This document shows, piece by piece, positions 37,211-51,000 of a stretch of 64,000 nt of DNA. The position numbers and the translations under genes were made by a program. Where the stretch lies: assembly GCA_947579665.1 (NCBI GenBank), contig OX388350.1, positions 29,669,393 through 29,733,392 on the forward strand, given 5' to 3'. A model generated the notes under the pieces. That model saw only the letters and a program-made list of their open reading frames with translations, searched no databases and was not told where the DNA came from. How positions within the stretch are numbered: position 1 is the first letter of the stretch; each line of letters opens with the position of its first letter. The stretch is from Sympetrum striolatum. Its lineage: Eukaryota; Arthropoda; Insecta; Odonata; Libellulidae.

Positions 37211-40200
37211 AGATGTCTACTGCATTAACGGTAGGAAGATAGGAAGCAAAGGGTCTTAACTGGTGGTAAGACTACCAAGGAGGTACTCGAGGAAAGAGTC
37301 AATGGTGGGTGAATAACAGGTTAATAACCTTCCCCGTTATAAATGCAGAGGATACAACAAAGTTTATAAATTTTCTGCTAAAACTTCTGAAACTTTAAAT
37401 ATGTATACAACGAAAGGATATTTCAGGAAATGCCTTGATTCGCTCTATTATGAATTGTATCATTTTAATTTCCAATTTAAAATATTTCCAAATTCTCTTT
37501 TAAAGGGAGATTTTAAAATAAGTTGTGTTAATAAAGCGTTGCTTCTAATCATATGATGAGAGTAGTATGAGAGAGCTGCTCAAGCTGTAAGAAAATACTG
37601 CTGGAAAGCTATTCGTATAGTTTTGAACCCGCTTACTACAACTTGATGAATAGAATATTTTATATTTACTATTTGATACTGTATGGAGAAAAATTATGAC
37701 TTGATTGGAGTAATTACTTTTTTAAGTATTATATTATCAAAAATTAATTATCAGCATATAAATAAAAACGGTACTCTGGTAAAAAACACCGTGGATATTT
37801 AATTCGCTAGTACTGTTTATTGTAAAAGGTATTTCGTCACCAAAGGATTTGGCTTCCTCTCAAGTGCCCGCCATTACAATCTGCTATATTCATAACATTC
37901 ATTTGCTTTTAATTTGATGATTATAGAAGCAATGGTATTATTTTACTGGTAAATCAACTAATATTTCAATGTATATACAATGATATTCTTTCACTTCATG
38001 TTCTAATGTCTACTATTATTTAATAAATTCAATTAAAAAAGGCACCTTGGTGTTTGGCACCTTGGTGGTGGCACCTTGCGACAGAGACATGTGAGTGACT
38101 GATAGAGGGTATGTAACATGAAAAAAATCCATTAAATTTCATTGTGAAAAAATGTAGCTATGACTTTACTGAAACTGAATTACTTTTACCTCACAAAGTT
38201 AACGTAAAAAAATCCTATCAAATTCAAAGTGCACTAAATTTACTTATAGAAACGAAATTTATTTTTGTCTTATTTCGCGATTATATTGGATTCTAAATTT
38301 CTTAATATGAGGAATATGATTAAATGGAACTGCCTCGCTGACCTCTCAAAAAATCAGTACAATATAATATTTTAAACGAATCTCGAGACATGATATTTGA
38401 ATATCAACATTGATAATCCTCTATGATGTTACTCCTAGCTTTCAAATCCGCTTCCACGCTTAAAATTTGTGAATGATAAGTGTAGACATTCTGCAATTAC
38501 TGATATTTTATTACTCATCAAGCTAATTATATTTCTTACATCATAAATTACTTTCATAAAAATGAAGGGCTTAAGAACTTCATTAGTGAGTCTTGTAGTA
38601 GTATGAATTATAATTCAGCTGATGGTGAGACATTGCAATTCTAGTTGTTTTACCCAAAAATATCATATTATTACATAACTTTTCAACATTTTACCAAACC
38701 ATTTTGATTTTGTAAGATGAGCTTGGAATGTTTAAAAAAAAAACAAAATGATATCGTAAGATTTTCATATGTGGAAGAAATTCCTTAATTATACTCATTG
38801 CAAAGATGGATAAGAAGCTTGGTTTGAGTTATTCTTTATAGTTTATGGTAATTTCGCTTCATCTTTACCCTTTCTCTCTATTTCCTTATCGCGAACTATG
38901 TGCATATTTCAATGCTTCCATTATTCCTTAATTAGATTTTTACCTAGTGTCAATTAACAACATCAATTATATATTTGATAATAAACACCAAGATTTTATA
39001 TTCAAATTATGTATTTTCAAATTCTAAGATTATTTCTAAATATTATTTTACAATAATTTTAGTTTATAAATTACATTAGAAATAATATTTTTGTGATGCT
39101 ATACGTACCAACCTTTCTCTGTTAATCCCTTGAGTATTCTATGAAATTTAATAATATATATATTTTTTAAACATATCAAAATGATATAAATACGGCGACG
39201 TGTAGCATTTATATTCTTTTTAAATATCGTGCAAGCTTTTCGGTTCTTTAAAATGATATTTCAACACCGCTTGCCGTTGATGCAGGAAGAATATTTCTAA
39301 TTAATTCGAAAATATTAAAATGTAGTCCTATACAATTTATTAAAGGATTATTTTATAATCAAATCTATGATGGAAAAGAAATGAGTAGAGAAGGAGAATA
39401 AAGCAGGGTTGTTCCAAATATAACAGTTCTTGTTATAATTGGGGATTATATTTGGAAGTAACTCTGGATGTCATCTTGAAAACCTTAGTAATTAAAATAT
39501 ATGAATTATATTTGAGTATTATAATGAAGCCACCATTGAGATAGTAAATATAAAAAGCATTCTCGCTGCGTGGTTAAGAAATTATTTACCATCCACATCT
39601 TTTCACGCGCCGTTCCCCGTAGTAATTTCAAAATGAGATCAGCGTACAGTAAGGCACGCCCTTGTTTGTAACATAAACAGTGCAAGACGAGTCTGACGGG
39701 AGGAAGGAATTCCTCAAAAGTAGTTTCTCGAGATATTACTCTTCCGCTGCATTTCGAAGCGATTCCAGCTCCGTTTCACACTCACCGTTCATAACCTTGG
39801 ATTAAAATATTGTTAAAGAGAATGTCTGCTTCAGTGACCTTCGGTGCTTCAGTTCACGTCTCATCTTCAGGTTTCTCCCGAAGAAGCGGATTCCTTTCGG
39901 TCATTTCCTTCCAATCTTGATCCTTCTGCCACTCACCTCCTCCAAAGACATTCGAATCTTATTGAGAGTGGAGGTTAAGCTCTCTCCAGCAAATGGAAGA
40001 TCATCTGTTTGTTCCAGTAGAACCAATTTTCCTATCTATCCCTTTAATTTTTTTATCACAGAATCACTAAAAGTAGATACATTGTGTGGTGGCAGTGGAT
40101 ATATATTTGAAATGCCTGTATACAGACAGTCGTACATAATCAACTATAAAGTTTATATTCTTGTTCTGATTGGACATCATAATCGACGGTAAACAATACC

Positions 40201-41035
40201 TCACAGACATTTGCTCAAGAAGTGAGAGACTCGGAAAGAAGTCATGACATAAATCATTCAAAATTTGCACAACCATGAAAAATTATATCTTTATGACTCA
40301 TAACCACTTGGAAAAATAAATCTTCACGAATCGTGGAGAGTAGCCCAACCGTAATAACATTCAGTTAACAGTCACTTTACTTAATCTCACCTTTAAGGTA
40401 CGCACTTGGGAGGATACGGCTCAAATTTACTTGCATGAAGAGAATCCTATTGATCAAAAATTCTTTTAAGGAAGGAGAGTGCATTTTAAATACCGACACC
40501 TGCGTTTGTAGCGTTCTATGTAATCGGCTGAAAACTTTGCTAGAGATGCCCCTTAGCACCCTTGCCCCCTTAGGATGGGCAACCCGTAAGACACAATTAT
40601 CTTGTTTCTTGCACGCTAAACAAGTCCTTGACAAATTTATTTTCAATTTTTAAGGGACACAGTTCATAATTTTTCTTGATAAGTTGGCATAATTGTTTTC
40701 ATTATGTCACCTTTACGTTATTTAAGTAGTAGCTTACAAATCAAATGTAAACGGTGTCTCACCTCTGTCCTTTTCAATATTAAAAATTCTAAGCGAAGAA
40801 TTTCAGCCTTTCAGAGAATTAATTGCAATCGTTATCCAAATTCATTCTCATCAGCTGGAGCTTTTTTATTATAATACCTTCTGTACCTATTTCTATATAT
40901 CTCATTTCTTTTACACCACAAAAATAACAAATTATGTATATCTGAAAAAATAGCTCTCACTCAATTTTACGTAGCATATCGTTTTTACAATGCTCTTGCT
41001 TCAGTGTTGAAATCTTAAAATGATAAGGTATCATT
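37211..41035. other. AT-rich stretch, little structure
   Basis: The only repeat is the GGCACCTTG cluster at 38041-38079. The part at about 39590-39910 is slightly GC-richer. Open frames of up to 91 codons near 39917-40653 lie on both strands and match nothing I know. Confidence 0.4.
38041..38079 (+). repeat. Three GGCACCTTG words
   Basis: GGCACCTTGG at 38041, 38056 and GGCACCTTGC at 38070 form an imperfect micro-tandem with 14- to 15-bp spacing. It is probably replication slippage. Confidence 0.7.
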
Positions 41036-41262
41036 AAGGTACATACTGTAAAGAAAGCAAATTTGGGACACGGCTGTTAAGGAATAAGAGGTTTAAATCA
41101 CCAATATTACTCCTGACGAAGAATGTATCGTATTCGAAATACGTATTGAGTGCTCTCAGAAAGTGCGGTGTCCTGTTTTGTTTTCTCGGAATACCGGGGA
41201 ATGAGAAGAGGAACGCCGACAAAAGCGGTTTTTGGAGATTTAAACCTCTAAAGGTACATACT
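41036..41262 (+). mobile_element. 203-bp insertion flanked by a 12-bp direct repeat
   Basis: AAGGTACATACT occurs at 41036-41047 and again at 41251-41262, exactly bounding a 203-bp segment, as a target-site duplication would. Inside, AGAGGTTTAAATC (41087-41099) pairs perfectly with GATTTAAACCTCT (41237-41249). The segment shares similarity with 63268-63525 (shared ATTTGGxACACGG, the ACTCCTGAxGA core and GACAAA..GCGG near the right end), so it is a dispersed family. A 12-bp duplication favours retroposition over cut-and-paste. It carries the best hammerhead-like core in the window. Confidence 0.65.
41109..41151 (+). ncRNA. Candidate hammerhead ribozyme, best copy
   Basis: In order: ACTC (41109-41112), core CTGACGA (41113-41119, fits CUGANGA), one extra A, stem II GAATG/TATTC (41121-41125 and 41131-41135, five pairs including one G-U), GAAA (41136-41139), palindrome TACGTA giving stem III, then UU as the UH cleavage site (cleavage after 41147), then GAGT (41148-41151), which pairs perfectly with ACTC as stem I. 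Everything fits a minimal type I hammerhead except the extra base between core and stem II. The palindromic stem III implies a dimeric form. The fold is drawn by hand and untested. Confidence 0.4.
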
Positions 41263-42432
41263 ATGGAACAATCTGTAACAGCCGTAGTTAATTATTTATT
41301 TAATAGAAGGGCACATATGAAATCCTCCTCAGAGGTGTATTACCAATTCCAAATAGTTTAATTTCGACAGTTTATGAAGAGTAAAAAATTAATAGCATTG
41401 TAAAACTGGTTTAAATATTTTCCAAATAATTTCAAATGGATTAACAAACAAGATTGGAAACAGAATTATTGAAATGAGAGCGCTTTTTATTAATGACGAG
41501 GACCGTTGACGTTTTTCTCATCTCGATAGCAGAATTGTATAAAGAAGAAATCTCTTGTTTTTAACCCAGAAACTCTGGAGAAATTGCCCAATAAGATTAA
41601 TAATAATCCCAAAAAGAATAATATTGACAACTTAAACAATAGGATATTTCGAAATCTAAATGTAACAATTGTTTTTTTGTTCCCACCGTTTTCCTTTGTA
41701 CAATAACAATATTTATACTGCACATATATGTCAGTGCTGTTGCTTCTCTAGTAAGCAAGAATCCTTAACTCAGTAGCAATATTTCGTACTTTTCCTCTCC
41801 TTATTTATGCTTACAAGTTTTCATGAATTCTATTTCTTTCCTCATATAGTCTGCATCTCTTCTCTTTGAGATCATATGCACCGTATTTGACCAGCTTCTC
41901 CCAGGTCCTCCTCTTCCCTTCAAGTCATTCATGACTTACTATTAATATCATTTTACATTAATCTACCTTCTTCATGATTCCAAAAAATGTAATTCACCAT
42001 TTTCATATAGACAAATCACTTTCATTGATTATTATATTGATATAAACTCCGACATCAAACCTATTCATCTATCCTCCTTATGTAATTCAGAGTACCGAAA
42101 AGATTTTTCATTCCACCAACATTAATTTTATAAATAGGCATCCATTTAATTTTAAATTGACAATCTGTGATTGTTTCAAGCTCTTTTTACTAGTGTTAAT
42201 GATGGATGTTATTTTATAATCGTATAAATGCTCATTCAGTATTTCCTGATAACCATTTTATTCACGTACTACTGTACTATTTTCTACCCTTATACTTTGG
42301 CGCATTTCCCATATAAGCGAGGATATTCAGATCAAATATTTTCTAGCACACCAGAAAAACATTGCCTTAGTATTTTTTTAGAGGTAGGGTAAGGGATTCT
42401 TACAATAAGAAACAGGGATGGATCAAATTTTT
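41263..42432. other. AT-rich non-coding stretch
   Basis: I see no gene or clear repeat structure here. Confidence 0.45.
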
Positions 42433-42554
42433 ACTTTCTCCATATACGAAGTATAGAGAAAGTATTGTTTTCATGAAAAAAATCGCCTTCAAGATTTCAA
42501 CGGAAATACATGTTTTGGGGTCCCTAGAACACGTTTTAACCATTTTCGGAATGA

Positions 42555-42558
<4 letters not shown>

Positions 42559-42598
<40 letters not shown>

Positions 42599-42608
42599 TG
42601 TGTGTGTG
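42559..42608 (+). repeat. TG dinucleotide microsatellite
   Basis: Fifty bases of TG repeats with one TA interruption at 42591-42592, lying inside the 1-kb element just before its first tandem unit. Confidence 0.95.
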
Positions 42609-42611
42609 ATA

Positions 42612-43256
42612 GTGGGCGCTCTAACGTGAAAACTATAAGTCGTATCAATACCAAACTTCATATATAGCACTGTGGTGTGTGCTGTCAGAGTTGATTAGTT
42701 TTTGGAGTAACTCGGTTAACCGGAAGTCGAGCTTTATTCATTAAAGCTCATTTCCGGTTTTCAAAATATCTCCATAAATATGATATATACGTATTTTGTA
42801 TTACTTATAAAAGTTTTAGATAATGTTATTTACTATAACTTTTGTATTTAACATATTTTTTTATCACCGTTTGATTAGGAGTTATTCGTGAAATACTGAT
42901 AAACCGGAAGAAGATGATTATGTACTTTGTGGGCGCTCTAACATGAAAACTATTTGAGGAATCAACACCAAATTTCATATATAGTACTCTTATTACAGTC
43001 GTTAGAGTTAATTAGTGTTTGGAGTAAATCGGTGGACCGGAAGTCGAGCTTCATTCTTCAAAGCTCATTTCCGGTTTTCATAATATCTCCATTAATATGA
43101 TATTTAGGTATATACTATTATTTATAAATGTTTTAGAAAATGTTATTTACTATAACTTTTGTATGAAACATATTTTTTTATCACTGATTGTTTAGGAGTT
43201 ATTCATGAAATACTGATAAACCGGAAGTTGCTCATTATGCACTTTGTGGGCGCTCT
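42612..43256 (+). repeat. Two tandem units of about 317 bp plus a stub
   Basis: GTGGGCGCTCT begins at 42612, 42930 and 43246, giving units of 318 and 316 bp. Each unit contains a nested hairpin: ACCGGAA/TTCCGGT outside and GAGCTT/AAGCTC inside (42718-42759; 43036-43075). In the first unit the inner arm extends to a seventh pair that the second unit has lost. The third copy stops after the first dozen bases. Confidence 0.85.
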
Positions 43257-43490
43257 GGGCTCTATGGGCGAAAGGCCAATTTCATCGTTTTTCATCGATC
43301 ATGTCCAGAAAAACATTATTTATAATGTTTTTGACGTCAAAGATGATAATATATAAATTAATCACTCTTCTTCCAAGTTTAGATGGATTATTGAGTTCGA
43401 AATTACTGTCGTAGATAAATATTTACATCTTATATATGGAGAAAGTCATGTGCTGGCCACATCCGATTTTTAAGTATGTAAACCGGAAAA

Positions 43491-46400
43491 ATTGGTAAGT
43501 CACCTTAAAACTTATTGTTAATTGGAGATGATTATAAGCATCACAATAACATAAACGATTTCATTTGAATTTTCTCTCTCATTGTAGCAAGTCTGAGACA
43601 AGTGTGAATGAAGGATACTTTTTTCTCTACTTTCTAACAAGAAAAGAAAGATTCCATTCATCAAGATATAACAGAACGATCTGAGTTATTTATCTACAGA
43701 AATTTCACGATTAATATTTTATAATACTTATATGTCTTTCTGGTACGTTGAAAAAACGATTACAATCGACATGATTCGTTGAAAATACACGTTTTGATTT
43801 CAATTACCTAAGAAATTCCTACTTTTCTAAATGAATTTCACATTTTGATAGTCCTTAAAATAAGCTATTCAAAAACTGTACTCGATCTTCCATCCCTTTG
43901 AAATGAGCACATCAGTGTGGCATTTAGTTATAGTTTAATAAATTCTTTAATTATGTAATCACGTTCGTATGGAGAAAGAATCTTCACACTAGCCCAAGTC
44001 GAGCGTTGAAGTCACCACTAAATGATGACCTCGTATCAAGTTATAGCGTCAAATAATATTTTTGAAGTATTAAAAAGTTGGCCGATGAGGAACATGTAAC
44101 GACTACAGTAAATTGAGAAGCCTATGAATAGCACCAATCGTAAGGAATCGTAAGATTGAAGAAAACAAAGAGTGAAGAAAAATTAATTATAACAATAAAA
44201 GAAAAAACGAACATTATTTTTCTTCAATATTTATTTATTATGACTAATTCCAACGAATGATCACCATATATTTATGAAATTTATGTTCTTTTATGATGGA
44301 ATTCTAAAAAACGACCCCCTCCCCCTTGTATTTTAGAGTATATTATGAATATGATGAAGAGGAAGGATAAATACGATAGATTCGTTTAAATACCTCGTTC
44401 TAGATTAAACTAAGTCATGAAAAATTAGCAGTACAATGATTCAAAAGTATTAGGAAAGTTCAAATCTGACTTGAGAAAGAAAGTGCATCTTTCTTCCACA
44501 TTTAATGTTATTCTCCTTTTCCTTGTATTTGCTGGGTTTGAGTTCACAAGTATTTTTAATCATAAAATATGAACTTTGAAATCATTCGTGAAAACGTTAC
44601 ATAGATTTTGAGTAGAACTATTGATTTTTTTCACACAGACTATCGACTATTTCATTACTGTTTCTAAATGAATAGTGTAAAACATAACAGGTAATGTTTG
44701 AAAAGAAATGGATGTCTAAAACGAAAGAAGTATGTATGCGTGCAGAAATCGGAATAAAATCATTATATCCTATTTCAGTAAACCTTCTTATCCATCAGTG
44801 AATAGAGTTAATGTTTTTTTTTTAATTTATAAAATTCAATTCTTTTGTTTGAAAGTGTTTTTTAAATTTACAAATCTCCAAAGAGATTGAGTTACTTACC
44901 ATACTTGCATATGGTATGTTCTCTTTGCAATTTTAAAATCTCATTTTTTTCCACAACCATATTCCTTTTTTCCTTCTTTTTTCGTTTACATCAGCTCGAT
45001 AAAAATCTTTTTCTTGCTGTAATCAAAGTAATTCATTCTTCATCTTGCATTTTTGCCCCATTTTATTTAGAAAGCTTTTGGTGGAATGGAGGAAAAATGA
45101 CTATTAAATCACCCCCTGCGCTAAAGACTTTCCAGACAGCAATATATTTCAAAGGTCCCATCAGAAATCATTATAGCTCGAAATTAATTATCAATGTAAA
45201 TAATAAATTGATATTTCTGAATTAAATAAGATAATACTTAATTACATAATTAATCTCGCAGCATCAAAAACATCCATAATTCTTTCGTTATCTTCCGCTA
45301 GAAATATGGATCTCCGGAAATCATCGCCAGACATATACAGCATCTTCTGGAATCTTTCGAAAATATTTTCAGTAAATGATGGAGAAACAGAAATCAAATG
45401 GAATAAAACTTAGTTTTTAACGTTTTAGTGACTGATCCACCATTTCTGCATTAATGAGTTGACAATGTCAAAACGCTACCCAGGATATTGCACGCTAAGG
45501 AATTATTTCCGGTGCAAAATATTAAGAACATACATATATCTATACACCTACACATATGTCCTGTAAACCTCCTATGGTATGTCGTATGGGGTGCAAGCAC
45601 AATAAGTTCATTCTCTATAAACACAATTTATCTAATCTGTTACATCCCATACATCCCCATTAAACATTGAATCAATTAGATCTCACGTGAATTATTCCAT
45701 ATTTTCCTTCTGCATCTTGTCAGAGTCCGTAAGTTACATTTAATTAGACTCCATTGTAGACAAAACAATTAGTAAAATTCTATGCACTCGTTCTATTTTA
45801 CTGATATCATCTTCATTTAGTTGAAGGCTACATAATTAAATGCACTTAAAAAAAGACATACTACTGTCGCTACCGTGACAATCAAAAACATAGTTTTTCT
45901 TAATAATTTTTTCACTGTTCATTCCAACGAGCAATATTCATGATGGTTACACAAAGGGAAATCAAAAACTTCAAATTCCGAAACACAAAATAGTATCATA
46001 CAATAAATATTTCCATGTGACCACTTGGAGAACACACTTCCGCCAGAAATTATTAAATGATCCTACCTTATCTTCGTTCAAAAAATTCAATACATAACAT
46101 CTTTAACTGGCACAATTTTTATTGACTCTGTTCGTATTTTCTTTCTTTTGTCACATTTTCTTACTCCTTTCCCCATTTTATTTTTAATTGTCTGTTTATT
46201 TTCCTGTACATAATAATAAATCTTATCATAATGTGATCTTTACTGAAATTGAAATTGTCGACCAACTATATAATTTAATTATTTGATTATTTGTTATATC
46301 AGAATATAAAATATAACTTGTTGTAAATCGGATTTTCATACTATTATTGACAAGAAATCATGCAATGACTAAAAAAATTTTCTCTGCTGTTTATTTCATA

Positions 46401-47799
46401 TGTAAATACCTAATGAAGATTTAATTATCTTTTGTGTTGTGATCTATATCTTGCTTTCTATCAACTTTTCCTACACATTGAGAAAGTTTTTTCACACCCA
46501 TTTTCTCTTTGTTGGAGTTTTCTTACCGCGGTAAATTTTTTTTTGTGATAATAATTAACAACATTTATTATTTCCTCCATAAAAATGTCTTAATTCCCAT
46601 ATTTCCTCTCCATTTACATAATACTTGTTAAGAAAACTGCACATATTATTGTTTTAACTTGTTTGTATTAGACGAGGATTAAAAGGAAGATAAGTTATCT
46701 TAATTTCAATTTTGCCTGATAAAGTCGCGTGATTGTATGTTTTAATTATGCTAAACCAGTGGCAGAGGAACTGAAATCTGACTTCTGCAGAATGACATCA
46801 ATGGGTGATGCAATCATTCAAGTAATTAACCATGAGCAATTTCAATGGAATTAGAAATGCTTTGAGTTGAACATGAAGCAATTAGTATCTGCTTCTTTGA
46901 AGTTGCTCATGAATTTTCTGTAAATTTTAGCAACAAGAAATGTGTAGGTGTTATTTTACTAACAGAAAGTGAAATGTTTATGAAAGAAGCAATATGAATT
47001 TGTAATCGCTAACCTTTACTCTTCAATAAGAAATCTGTGACCAATATTCAGAAGACAAAAGGTGTTTTGATTACTATTCAAAAACAAATCATCTTGCAGA
47101 AATTACCATCTCCGTTCACACACCTCACAGATCTCACAGTATCTCACAGAATGCGATGTACATAAAGGTAGTAACAAGAAGAAAGATATTTAGGATAAAT
47201 CTCTTGAGGACCTCAGATGCTTCAAATAGGAGAATAATAACAGGTAAGAATATTCCCAGAAATATTTTAGTATGGAGGCTTTAGGAGAAAAAATGGATTT
47301 CTAGCTTTTTATGGCTAGTATGATAATGTCGCCAGATATTGCTCCATAGACGATTGTAAGATCAGATAATATAAAGTTAGGAAGGAACAATGAAGAAATG
47401 GACCAAATATAAATTGATTGCATGTAACAATGAGCATGTAAACCAAATAATGTTAAACTAGTATTTAATGAGGTTTTATTAGACTAGAATTAAATGGAAA
47501 ATGGGTCCTCTTATTCCAAATTTCGCCCATCAAAGAAATGTTTGTGTGTATGTGTATAAGTATGCATCTATACAACAACAAAAACTCCCTGCTGCTCTCA
47601 CTGAAAGCTTTTTCCCCATAGATCATACGACCAAGAAACCCCAGTGGACAACTGACAGCAAAACTTTTCCATGGGGAACGATAGGACACCGGCACGTGCT
47701 ACTTTTTCCTTCTCTGATAATCAAGACGTTCATACAAAAACCCCCACACAATTAAGAAAGAACCCCACAGCAAAAAACCGAATAGGTGACATTCTGGAT
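43491..47799. other. AT-rich stretch
   Basis: No gene is recognised with confidence. It contains the inverted repeat at 46831-46911 and a weak exon-like segment at 47150-47243. The latter has an acceptor-like TCTCACAG, a 94-nt segment open in frame 1, then a strong donor ACAG-GTAAGAAT. Its pyrimidine tract is poor and it is not called as an exon. Confidence 0.4.
46831..46911. repeat. Inverted repeat, 15-bp arms (14 of 15 match)
   Basis: CATGAGCAATTTCAA (46831-46845) pairs with TTGAAGTTGCTCATG (46897-46911) with one mismatch and about 51 bases between. It may be a foldback relic; no target duplication is clear. Confidence 0.65.
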
Positions 47800-48080
47800 C
47801 TATTTGTCCCTCTTTTCTCCTATCGCTCGAGCGGCGTTGGAGGATTCTTGGGCTCGCATACGCCACACAAACACACGTCGACCGACCCTCTTCCCCTTTG
47901 CTCAACCCTTCCCCAGCCTCTCTCTCTTTCCCTCCCTCTCTGGAAGGCCTCGTGGGAACTGCACGGTAGTCGCCTACCTGACGGCCCTGCCCTCTGACGC
48001 CGGAGTGGGGAAACTGCGAAGGAATTGTGTTTTGGTGCCGGCCCACGGGGAAGGGAAAGTAGCGTAGACAAAAGAAGGTG
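47800..48080. promoter_or_regulatory. GC-rich island
   Basis: A CpG-rich block with a pyrimidine tract (about 47880-47950). Overlapping frames on both strands (up to 137 codons) look compositional. Candidate regulatory island. Confidence 0.22.
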
Positions 48081-51000
48081 GAATAGAGGGCGCGTGGGAG
48101 TACCTTTGGCATCTATCACCGGAAAGGATGGAATAAAAATGACTAAAAATGGATTTTTATAGCTCTTGGGGGAATACATTGGTGATGGACTTGTTATTCT
48201 TAAAAGGGAACTGGAGTCGGGTTCTTGGTTACCGGGGTAAATATTGTTGGCGTTTTTCCGATGTTGATGGCTAGCGTAGATAAAGACGAAGTTTTGAAGG
48301 ATTATCGGGAGAATGTCTGAAGCCCAAATTCTTACGCAGATGGCTAAATAAAAAGAACCGAAAGCCGAAAATTTTAACCGCGAATTATTGCCTCGCCAAT
48401 CTCTAAAAGGGTTAGCTTTTAAATTCGCAACGTCTAATTACTAAAAACAATGTAAAAGCACGTGGAAAAAACCTACTCTACCTTGTGTTTATTCAGAATT
48501 AGATATAGCGGTACTCACCGAAAATCGTTATTTCTCTTCACCTGTGAATAGACTCTCACTTAATGATTACAAAAATTCACCAATACCGAGTAAATTTTGT
48601 CTATCTGATACATTCTTTATGAACACTTGTCTTTGAATAATTAAACGGTCACTCTTTTTCCAGAACATCTTCATTTATCAACTCGTTACCCTCCTATAAA
48701 AACTTTGATACTTTTTATATCCCTCGTAAATCAATCACGAATACGGTTGATACAGTTTATTCCATGTAATTCTTCTAAGTAATCAATGCAATTCTTTCTT
48801 TGATTTAACCTCCAAATATTTTATATAATTGTTCGATTTGTTGATTTTTTACTGCTGTGTAACGCCGGCTGTAAATAGCCTCATGCTATATGTTGCATTT
48901 TAAAATAAGTAAATAATTAATGAGATTTGTAATAAAGTAAAACAGTATGGGCAGAATTTTCTCGAGAATCTTCTAAGTAAATCCGTTTAATTATGGGATT
49001 CAAATATGGGATTATACAATTGACTTTCCAAGAAAGATATTAAGTACTAATTTCTGTGTATTTAAAATGCTATCGTAAAATCTTAATAATTATAATTAAA
49101 TGGTGAAAATGGCCTATTTGCCTGGCAGAAATTGCACCCTTTCGAGAATATTTTGATGCATTAACCTTTCCCTATTTTACAAAATTAAAGGTGGACAATG
49201 TTAAAAAATCTCTCCAAAAATATTTAACTAATTTGTGTCCGCCCCAGTATGATGAAATACTCGATTGATAACTTGTTCAGTTTCCTTCGTATATCTTTGT
49301 ATAATGATATGTTTTCTTAAGCATGCAAATAGACATAAGGTAATATTTTTAGTAACCAGAATAATATATTTTACCTTAATTTTTGTTTATATGTCAAGTT
49401 CCTATCGATGAGCTTAATGGAAGGATTCAGAATGACGTACCGTCTGTTAGTGGAATAATCTAGAAATTTCTGAATGGACGAGTGGGGATTCTGGGAAAGG
49501 TTCATCCCTCTAGGGGCTGGAATGGAGACCGTTAATGGCTAATAGGGACGGATACATGGAAAATTCAAAAAATAGAGGTTTCACAAGTTAATAATATACT
49601 CATATTGATTATGTCAAACTCCCATACATAGATGTAGTTTGGTTTGGCACATCAGTAAACATTCATCATTACTCTAATGAAAATAGCTTTAGTTTTGCCC
49701 GTCCAGGTATCATGGGGGATGATTGGTATATCTAAGATTAGCAACATCAATGTAATTATTTCAATATTAGAGTGAAATGTATCCCACGAAATAGTGTGAA
49801 AGGAGTTAAATATTAACAGGAGAACATTCATCTGGATGACAGCAAATTAACATTTTTGTAACGTTGTATATATTTTTATTCTATAGATTTAGTATGAGGA
49901 GACAATTACTTAATGGTCATGAATTGTATTTACTTCAATTTATTCCTTATCTGAGTCTGAGTGAATTTTAATTTTTTCGATGCAGTTACAAACTTGCACT
50001 AAAAACACTTTTAAGAAAGTCTTTTTCACATCATTGCAGTTACGGAAGGTAGCCCCGAAAAGTGTTGGTTATTTTGGACAAAGAAATAAGAGCTTTAAAA
50101 TTTAAAAGTTTGAAATATTTCCAATGCCTTTTCGGAATAATTCATATCCCAGAAAATATTTGATGCAGATCTTCCTTTGCCCATCACATATCGGAATGAT
50201 AATATAACAGAATTTTAGCTGTCAGGTATTCATAATTGGTAAAAATGGAATATGAGATGGACCTAGTTTAAGATATCAAAAAAAATCATCAGAAATTTTA
50301 TCGTTGTACTATCATTTATTTCAAAATTAATAATTTAGGGTGCGTGAATAAATAATATTTCCCAAAGGCTCAAAATATAAATCCAGGCCACCCACGTCTC
50401 TGAAATTCTTTATCAAGGACCACCTGAATTTCAAACCTAAGCCTCAAATAACATTTCATATACTGTTCGCGTCTTTCAAAATTTACCTTGAATAAATATT
50501 TATCGAGACACAATAATGTCTTTCTAATAGAAAATTATTGTAGATGATGTAATATTTATAATGAAAAATACGCATCATTTTCATGTCTTTGAAGAGTTGT
50601 TTTGCTAATTATAAAATGCCATTCCTCAGAATTATAGATGCTTTAATAAATATTGAAGGTATTTCAAGTAATTTTCACAGTTTAGTACTTGACCACTTAT
50701 TTATTGTGAATGATAGAGAATATTATGTGCGAATTTGATGAAGTTCAAGATTTACTTGACTTGCAGTTAATCAATATGTCATCGAACTACTCAAGATGTT
50801 TTAAATAAATCCTGGGAATCGTATCTGTGATCGATTTAATCTCTGGTTAAAACTCAAATGTTATACTGATTAAACAAAAAAAACCCAAGGTGCAAGAAAA
50901 TTCTTGCTTCAGAAAACTCAGGATTGGTCTTTCTCTTGGATAGCATGTCTCATGTCCGTAAAAATTAAATCTTTGCTGTTATCACAGTTAACTTTTCTTT

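Larger units (their letters stand above)
42433..43446. mobile_element. 1-kb element with 14-bp terminal inverted repeats
   Basis: ACTTTCTCCATATA (42433-42446) is the exact reverse complement of 43433-43446. The left end also folds on itself (42433-42463, pairing ACTTTCTC and TATAC with GTATA and GAGAAAGT). Inside are a TG microsatellite and two tandem 317-bp units. No transposase frame is present, so it is non-autonomous, and no target duplication is evident. Similarity may continue to about 43490, so the right boundary is uncertain. Confidence 0.6.

Noticed and set aside
39648..39672. TAAGGCACGC, which matches the seed of microRNA miR-124
   Set aside because: The match ends after ten bases and no hairpin partner lies on either side.
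42473..42667. Frames with cysteine/valine or histidine/threonine runs
   Set aside because: They are translations of the TG microsatellite inside a transposable element.
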